This document shows, piece by piece, positions 7,252 through 11,647 of a DNA stretch of 11,647 nucleotides (position 1 is its first letter; the number at the start of each line of letters is the position of its first letter). The DNA is from an uncultured Collinsella sp. Its GTDB lineage: Bacteria > Actinomycetota > Coriobacteriia > Coriobacteriales > Coriobacteriaceae. The notes beneath the pieces were generated by a model. It was not told the DNA's origin. It searched no databases and saw only the letters and a program-made list of their open reading frames with translations. Made by a program: the position numbers and the translations under genes. The stretch spans positions 1-11,647 of the forward strand of contig CAUBWQ010000012.1 of NCBI GenBank assembly GCA_958439775.1. Reading direction: 5' to 3'.

Positions 7252-7267
7252 GCGGGTTCGAGTCCCG
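7252..7267 (+). other. T-arm-like remnant on the plus strand
   Basis: Sixteen bases (GCGGGTTCGAGTCCCG) match the T-arm of the adjacent tRNA-Gly exactly but lie on the opposite strand. The outermost T-stem pair is broken (G opposite G at 7268 if extended), and no full cloverleaf can be drawn upstream. It may be the end of a decayed tRNA gene that converged on tRNA-Gly and used the same bidirectional terminator. Confidence 0.5.
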
Positions 7268-7275
7268 GCGCTTGG

Positions 7276-7309
7276 TAGTAAAAAGCACGGCAACGTAACG
7301 CTGCCGTGC
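7276..7309 (-). terminator. Terminator of tRNA-Gly, also usable from the plus strand
   Basis: GCACGGCAGC pairs with GTTGCCGTGC (one G-U pair), followed on the minus strand by TTTTTAC. It starts 14 bases past the tRNA CCA. On the plus strand the same stem is followed by TTGTGCTTTTT ending at 7320, so it could also end transcripts coming from the left. Confidence 0.8.
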
Positions 7310-7322
7310 TTGTGCTTTTTAC

Positions 7323-7397
7323 TGGAGCGGGCAACGGGACTCGAACCCGCGAGTGTCAGCTTGGGAAGCTGATGCCTTACCACTTGGCGATGCCCGC
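7323..7397 (-). tRNA. tRNA-Gly (anticodon CCC)
   Basis: A full cloverleaf is visible on the minus strand: acceptor GCGGGCA pairs with TGCCCGC, the anticodon stem TCAGC pairs with GCTGA around the loop TTCCCAA (anticodon CCC), and the T-arm is GCGGG-TTCGAGT-CCCGT with one G-U pair. Discriminator T and a genome-encoded CCA complete the 3' end. It reads GGG glycine codons. It has its own upstream promoter and downstream terminator, so it appears to be a functional single-gene unit. Its last 18 bases are duplicated twice downstream. Confidence 0.95.
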
Positions 7398-7694
7398 ATA
7401 TGTGGGGGATAGTATAACGCGGTTGTCTTGTTCGATACAAGGGTGGCGATGCTTGTTTTAGCTGTGGAGATTCGTTTGAAAATCGCGTCAATTGTGGAGA
7501 CGAGGACCTTTGACTTCCTGTTCTCCTTATCTTCTACCTGCGCTTTTGCTTGATTGTTGTTTTTGAGCGCAATTTGTCAGGAATTGGGCAAGCTTTTGGT
7601 CAGGCTCCGGTACTTACCCGCATGAACCTCGGGGGTAGCCTCATCCTACGCGTCGCAGCCTCCCCGTGCGGCGGACGAGGGATAGGGGGCGGGC
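7398..7694. other. Intergenic region between divergent tRNA-Gly and adhesin gene
   Basis: No gene is seen here. The left end holds the tRNA promoter. The rest is the adhesin leader: a TTGACT at 7510-7515 resembles a -35, but no good -10 is found at proper spacing. A possible long-range stem (CCTCATCC 7639-7646 with GGACGAGG 7673-7680, one mismatch, inner CGCA/TGCG) lies directly before the adhesin ribosome binding site and might affect its translation. TGTGGAGA occurs twice (near 7464 and 7491). I recognise no riboswitch. Confidence 0.5.
7411..7440 (-). promoter_or_regulatory. Promoter of tRNA-Gly
   Basis: On the minus strand, TATACT (7411-7416) makes a good -10 fourteen bases before the tRNA 5' end, with TTGTAT (7435-7440) as a partial -35 at 18-base spacing. 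Position and fit suit a constitutive tRNA promoter. Confidence 0.6.
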
Positions 7695-10600
7695 ATGGCC
7701 AGCGCACCCACGCACTCTGTCCACAGCGCAATTGCAACAGGTCCGCTGCTCCTGCTCCTCTTCCTGCTTTTCGGCTGCCTGGCACCGGGAGCCGCATTTG
7801 CCGTCGATGGCTACGACCAGCTCGGCTTCCGCACTATTAGCGATGATTGTGGACCCTTCTTCATCGGCAAGTATGAAGCTCAAGACACCTCGATTGCCTA
7901 CTGCATGAACCAGGAGCGCCCCGGCCCCACCAAACCGGGTGGCCCATGGCTCAACTTTGATCAAGGCTGGGTGTGGCTCGACGACGAGTTCGCGGCAATC
8001 GTTTGTCACGGATATCCCACCACCACGTCGTTTGGCGGTTACCATCTTTCACCCGATCGCGCCCGCGCCGCCACCCAGCTTGCCGTATGGATGCTCAACG
8101 GCACTACCCATGTCGACGGCACCTACTCCTACACGACCGCTCAGGGTAAAACCAAGAGCGGACACTTTACCGCCGACAATGAAGTCGTGGCGGCTGCGCG
8201 GTGGCTCCACGACAGCGCAAAATCAGGAAGCATCAAAGCCGCTCCGCACCGCGCGCGACGCTATCTAGGGGCCGTATCGGGCGGCAGCAAACGTCAAGAC
8301 ATGCTCTATGTACTGCCGGCGGTCTCTGTTTCCTTCCAAAAGCAGTCTGCTAACACCGTTATTACCAGCGGAAACAATACCTATCAGTTTACCGGGGCAA
8401 CATTCGATATTTTTGAGAGCGCCAGCGGCGCGCGTGTCGGCACCATCAAGATGGACAGCAACGGTCGAGCGCAAGCAACACTTCTGCCCAACACGGCATA
8501 CTACCTAGTTGAAACGAAGGCGCCGGCCGGCTATGTCCCCCGCCACGATCGTATTGCCTTTACCACGGGGAATGACGGCGGGCGGGTCGCCATTGATGAA
8601 CAGCCCGGCACCATCAACCTGTGTATCGTAAAACTCGATGCCGCGACGAATGCCGGCCCCCAGGTGGGTTCTTCACTCGCAGGAGCAGAGTTCACGTGTG
8701 TGTCGCAATCAACCCCTGGATGGGCACAAATCCTCACGACCGACGAAAGCGGTCGGGCCGCCCTCGCCGATGTCCCCTTAGGAACCTTTACCATCTACGA
8801 ATCAAAAGCCCCCGAGGGCTACCTGCCATCCAACGACAGCTGGACCTATACCGTTGGAGCCGACCAGCTCGGCGATTCAGGCGTGGTCGAGATCGAATCT
8901 CGCATTTCCGATATCCCCATTGCGTTTGACCTTGAGATTTCCAAATTCAAGGATTACGGCAATAGCGACCAATCCGGCCTGGAGCAGCCGGCGGGTGGTG
9001 TTGTCTTTGAGGTTGTCAGCAACAGCTCTCAGCAGGTTGTTGGCACACTGACCACAAACATCTATGGCTTTGCCTCCACCAAAGATCAGCCCGAAGCATG
9101 GTTCGGCACAGGCAAGCGACCCGCCGGTGTCCACGGAGCCGTCCCATACGACCGTGCCGGCTACACGATTCGCGAGGTTCCGGAAACCGTCCCCGAGGGT
9201 TTTAAACGTGCAGGGGAATGGACCGTCGGGGCCGATCAGATTTCCAACGGCGCCGTGCTTCAATATATCGTGGACAACCACGCTCTGTCGACGCATCTCC
9301 TGATTGTAAAACGCGATGCCCAAACAGGCGCTTCTGTTCCACTAGCCGGATTCACCTTCCAACTCCTCGACAGCAATCATGAACCTGTCTCACAAACTTG
9401 CTGGTATCCAGCACATAACGTAATGGACACCTTTACGACTGACGCGACCGGGACCGTCACACTGCCCGAATCGCTCGTGCCGGGCACCTATTATGTACGT
9501 GAAACCTCGGCCAAAGAGCCCTATCTTGTCGGCGAAGAGATCGAGGTAAACATACCCGCCGACATGAACCTAACGCCCGTTGCAATCGCCTCGTATTATG
9601 ACCACGCCGCGACCGGAAACATCAGGATCGTTAAAACCGATGCCATAGACGGCAGCAGCCTCGCGGGCGCCGTCTTTGAGATCCGTGCCTCGGGTGATAT
9701 CGTGCGCCCCGACGGTAGCATTGCCGCGCTCGACGGTGAGACTGTCGCTACCGTCACGACGGATGAAACTGGAGAAGCACGCGCGGACAACCTCCCGCTG
9801 GGACCTGGCGCCGCACGCTACGAGGTTGTCGAGACTCAAGCGCCGGCAGGCTTCTTGCTCGATCGGACAACCCATATTGTCGACCTTACTTATGCCGACC
9901 AGAAAACACCCGTTGTAGAAGCACGGCTTAACGTATCCGACGATTACACCAAAGTTGATATCTCCAAGGTCGATGCAAGCGGCGAGCAGGAAGTGGAAGG
10001 CGCACAGCTCACCTTATATGGTCCCGATAAAACCGAAATAGACTCCTGGACCTCATCCGACAAGCCGCACCGCGTCGAACATCTTGCACCCGGCACCTAC
10101 TCGTTGCGCGAAATGATGTCTCCGCGGACCGATGACCTTGCCGAGGAGATAACGTTTGAAATAAAGGATACGGGAGAAGTCCAATCCGTCGCGATGAAGG
10201 ATGCGCCCATCGAGATCAAAGGACAGGTCGACAAGCGTCAGGAGCTTGTCCAACCTATCGGAAAGGGTCTGCTGGCCAACGGAGATGGTAAAAATCGCGC
10301 CGCGACGCAAACTAATACGGATGGACTTTTCTCCTATACCATCGACGCTCGAAACGATTCCGCTACTTGGGTTGATGAGTTTACGATTACCGATGATCTT
10401 GAGTGCGCCAAAGACGGCACGGCGAGATTCATCTCAATCGAAACCCCCGTCGCCATCGGCGACCTCAACGGTCTGTGCAACGTGTGGTATCGCACGACGC
10501 CGTTGGACTCGACAGACGTCGATGAGCCGGCGAACGCGACACTTGACGATGGACACGAAAATCCTTGGCTTGAGTCCGACGAAGTAAAAGAGAGCCTTGG

Positions 10601-11126
10601 TGAGGACTGCCGCCTCGTCGATTACGACGGCTGGCGCCTCTGGAAGGCGGATGTCTCGACCACGGAATCCACCACACTCGAGGCGGAAGAGCTCGACCTT
10701 GCATCCAATACCGTCGTAACAGGCATTCGAATTGAATACGGTGCGGTAGCCGCCGACTTTACGACTCGAAGCGATGCGGATTCTTGGACCCGCGATGATC
10801 TCAAAGATGAGCACGACGACCTTGACGATGCCAAAGCAATCCTTGGCACAGACGCTCGGGGCGCAGTCGTACACATGCAGGCAACGTCGGCTTATACGCC
10901 CCAAACCGCACTCACCAACAGCGCGCGCGTCGATCTTTGCCGCAACGGTGGCGGCGATAAACTTGAGTCACATGACGAGGACAGCGTCATTCAACGCTGT
11001 ACCCTACCGCAGGACCTACCGGCAACAGGATCAGTTCCCATCGCCGCTTGCATCACCGCGCTCCTGACCTCGGGTACCGCAGCCCTATGGTTCGCTCGCC
11101 TTAGGTCGATCCCAAAGAAGCGCTAG
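7695..11126 (+). CDS. LPXTG wall-anchored adhesin with thioester domain and SpaA/Cna-B repeats
   Basis: This 1143-residue surface protein has a signal peptide (cleavage probably after AFA, residue 36). Next is a thioester (TQXA) domain, about 40-205, with Cys70 in AYCMNQ and Gln128 in TQLAVW as the expected bond partners. About six SpaA-like beta domains follow, each opening with a lysine (K216, K313, K417, K539, K647, K758) and ending in an E-box glutamate (E273, E369, E494, E603, E713, E806); family knowledge says such Lys pairs form isopeptide bonds. The sixth E-box lacks the usual APxGY. A different module spans about 838-1100, then LPATG (1108-1112), a membrane helix and an RSIPKKR tail for sortase anchoring. 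An in-frame TAG at 7683 and AGGGGG at 7684-7689 fix the ATG. No sortase or other pilin is nearby. The likely role is covalent or tight attachment to host or matrix targets. Confidence 0.93.
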   Translation: MASAPTHSVHSAIATGPLLLLLFLLFGCLAPGAAFAVDGYDQLGFRTISDDCGPFFIGKYEAQDTSIAYCMNQERPGPTKPGGPWLNFDQGWVWLDDEFAAIVCHGYPTTTSFGGYHLSPDRARAATQLAVWMLNGTTHVDGTYSYTTAQGKTKSGHFTADNEVVAAARWLHDSAKSGSIKAAPHRARRYLGAVSGGSKRQDMLYVLPAVSVSFQKQSANTVITSGNNTYQFTGATFDIFESASGARVGTIKMDSNGRAQATLLPNTAYYLVETKAPAGYVPRHDRIAFTTGNDGGRVAIDEQPGTINLCIVKLDAATNAGPQVGSSLAGAEFTCVSQSTPGWAQILTTDESGRAALADVPLGTFTIYESKAPEGYLPSNDSWTYTVGADQLGDSGVVEIESRISDIPIAFDLEISKFKDYGNSDQSGLEQPAGGVVFEVVSNSSQQVVGTLTTNIYGFASTKDQPEAWFGTGKRPAGVHGAVPYDRAGYTIREVPETVPEGFKRAGEWTVGADQISNGAVLQYIVDNHALSTHLLIVKRDAQTGASVPLAGFTFQLLDSNHEPVSQTCWYPAHNVMDTFTTDATGTVTLPESLVPGTYYVRETSAKEPYLVGEEIEVNIPADMNLTPVAIASYYDHAATGNIRIVKTDAIDGSSLAGAVFEIRASGDIVRPDGSIAALDGETVATVTTDETGEARADNLPLGPGAARYEVVETQAPAGFLLDRTTHIVDLTYADQKTPVVEARLNVSDDYTKVDISKVDASGEQEVEGAQLTLYGPDKTEIDSWTSSDKPHRVEHLAPGTYSLREMMSPRTDDLAEEITFEIKDTGEVQSVAMKDAPIEIKGQVDKRQELVQPIGKGLLANGDGKNRAATQTNTDGLFSYTIDARNDSATWVDEFTITDDLECAKDGTARFISIETPVAIGDLNGLCNVWYRTTPLDSTDVDEPANATLDDGHENPWLESDEVKESLGEDCRLVDYDGWRLWKADVSTTESTTLEAEELDLASNTVVTGIRIEYGAVAADFTTRSDADSWTRDDLKDEHDDLDDAKAILGTDARGAVVHMQATSAYTPQTALTNSARVDLCRNGGGDKLESHDEDSVIQRCTLPQDLPATGSVPIAACITALLTSGTAALWFARLRSIPKKR

Positions 11127-11135
11127 CGCGATGAA

Positions 11136-11171
11136 AAAGCGGGCGAGCCAGTCCCCTGGCTCGCCCGCTTT
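11136..11171. terminator. Bidirectional terminator between adhesin and small membrane protein
   Basis: A perfect 16-bp stem (AAAGCGGGCGAGCCAG with its complement) has a four-base loop. It lies ten bases after the adhesin stop. The minus strand has a good run of five T after the stem and the plus strand a weaker TTTCAATCATTT, so it serves both convergent genes. Confidence 0.9.
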
Positions 11172-11192
11172 CAATCATTTAAATCGCCGCAT

Positions 11193-11411
11193 CTACTCTG
11201 CAGACGAAGATCCACCATCAACGATTGCCTGCTCGGACTCAGGAATCCCATCGGCACCCGTACTCTGTTCTTGCTCCACCTCTTCGCTGATTGCGGAGGC
11301 GGGGGTCGAGCCCTTTGCACCCACGATGTAGGCAGCCCCAAATCCTAACGCAATGGCAATCAAGGTCAAAATCACGTAGACAGGCCAATGGCGCTTAATA
11401 TACGAAAACAC
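11193..11411 (-). CDS. Small single-pass membrane protein
   Basis: I do not recognise the family. The 72-residue product has a short basic N-terminus (FSYIKRHW), one transmembrane helix (about 10-31, VYVILTLIAIALGFGAAYIVG), then an acidic, Ser/Glu-rich tail (about 36-72) that looks disordered. By the positive-inside rule the tail is probably outside. The start is a GTG at 11409-11411 with AAGGAG five bases upstream, a strong match. It begins 21 bases after the stop of the partial gene to its right, so the two are likely co-transcribed. It could be a small accessory of that upstream protein. Nothing in the sequence indicates a catalytic role. Confidence 0.78.
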   Translation of the reverse strand: MFSYIKRHWPVYVILTLIAIALGFGAAYIVGAKGSTPASAISEEVEQEQSTGADGIPESEQAIVDGGSSSAE

Positions 11412-11416
11412 GTTGA

Positions 11417-11422
11417 CTCCTT
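11417..11422 (-). promoter_or_regulatory. Ribosome binding site fixing the GTG start of the small membrane protein
   Basis: AAGGAG on the minus strand lies five bases before the GTG at 11411. It lies in the 21-base gap after the upstream stop codon, supporting a co-transcribed gene with its own initiation. Confidence 0.7.
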
Positions 11423-11432
11423 AGAGCTCCGT

Positions 11433-11647
11433 CTACGAACGGCGGATAACCTCGGTCACGACCTCGGATACCGTAGCAATGTTCGTCGGGTTGACATTGT
11501 GGGGCAGGTCGTCCTCGGTACGAGCGCAAGCCAGACGCGTGCCGTCCACGCCGGCGATGGTAAGGGCTCGGCGGCTCGCCTCGAGCGCAGCATAGGCATC
11601 GGTCTTGGCATAGGGCATCTCGAGCGCGCCACAATCGACAAGGAACG
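11433..11647 (-). CDS. C-terminal part of an unrecognised protein (5' end beyond window)
   Basis: The frame is open from the right edge to a TAG at 11433-11435 and gives the last 70 residues or so. The visible sequence starts FLVDCGALEMPYAK and contains a helix-prone segment (YAALEASRRALTIAG), a strand-like TRLACART, then LPHNVNPTNIATVSEVV. This alternating helix and strand texture suits a soluble alpha/beta enzyme, but I cannot name the family. Translation in this frame is favoured over the overlapping minus-strand frames because it runs unbroken to the window edge and leads directly into the well-spaced small membrane protein gene. Confidence 0.7.
   Translation of the reverse strand, partial: FLVDCGALEMPYAKTDAYAALEASRRALTIAGVDGTRLACARTEDDLPHNVNPTNIATVSEVVTEVIRRS

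Larger units (their letters stand above)
6898..7322. other. Gene-free repeat-rich region between purB and tRNA-Gly
   Basis: I see no credible protein gene in this 425-base stretch. It contains the purB leader, two 52-bp direct repeats bearing tRNA-Gly 3' ends, several short hairpins with TTC or similar loops, a T-arm-like remnant and the tRNA terminator. Open frames across it on both strands translate tRNA and hairpin sequence and lack ribosome binding sites. Confidence 0.75.

Noticed and set aside
7018..7267. CRISPR array, from regularly placed palindromic repeats
   Set aside because: Only two long copies exist, the distances between repeats are irregular, each repeat includes a tRNA end, and there are no cas genes.
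6964..7323. A miniature inverted-repeat transposon or insertion sequence in the repeat patch
   Set aside because: No terminal inverted repeats bounding a unit, no target duplication other than the tRNA-end copies, and no transposase fragment could be found.
6894..7372. Several open frames on both strands across the tRNA and repeat patch (for example plus 7028-7372 and minus 6894-7334)
   Set aside because: They translate tRNA sequence, hairpins and terminators, lack ribosome binding sites and overlap the tRNA gene. Products of this sort are common spurious calls at tRNA loci.
7398..7694. Riboswitch upstream of the adhesin
   Set aside because: I could not match the region to the conserved cores of c-di-GMP, SAM, purine or other common classes; only weak hairpins are present.
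7761..7800. Lipoprotein signal in the adhesin (LLFGC at residues 24-28)
   Set aside because: Phe at the -2 position is atypical for a lipobox, a standard signal peptidase I site (AFA) follows, and the protein has its own LPATG anchor.

Overview
The window looks like a chromosomal stretch from a gut actinomycete of the class Coriobacteriia, most likely Collinsella or a close relative. This is inferred from moderately high GC, the domain style of the large adhesin, and the protein sequences of the purine and two-component genes. No rRNA or other taxonomic marker is present, so the genus is a judgement from protein style.

Layout from left to right. Positions 1-5422 are packed with minus-strand genes: the 5' part of a two-helix membrane protein (runs off the left edge), purC, an OmpR-type response regulator and histidine kinase pair (regulator first in transcription order), a Tat-exported lipoprotein, and a small TSCPD-domain protein. 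The lipoprotein start overlaps the TSCPD stop by one base, and the membrane protein start abuts the purC stop, so both pairs look translationally coupled. purB follows at 5551-6897 with its own ribosome binding site, and a strong hairpin separates it from the TSCPD gene.

Positions 6898-7694 carry no protein gene. They hold an intact minus-strand tRNA-Gly(CCC) with promoter and terminator. Downstream of its 3' end is a patch of repeats: two 52-bp direct repeats that each begin with the exact last 18 bases of the tRNA, short perfect hairpins with TTC loops, and a T-arm-like remnant on the opposite strand. This looks like the scar of repeated insertion at the tRNA 3' end, or a local tRNA-derived repeat family.

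Positions 7695-11126 encode one 1143-residue wall-anchored adhesin on the plus strand: signal peptide, thioester domain (Cys70 and Gln128 of a TQLA motif), about six SpaA/Cna-B-like domains, a separate uncharacterised C-terminal module, an LPATG sorting signal, a membrane helix and a basic tail. No sortase or partner pilin is present, so it probably relies on a sortase encoded elsewhere. A 16-bp bidirectional terminator divides it from a convergent minus-strand pair at the right edge: a small single-helix membrane protein and the C-terminal end of an unrecognised protein.

The left half is housekeeping metabolism and envelope signalling. The tRNA patch and adhesin look like the variable, host-facing part. 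The adhesin is the most interesting protein, and the tRNA-derived repeats are the most interesting non-coding structure.
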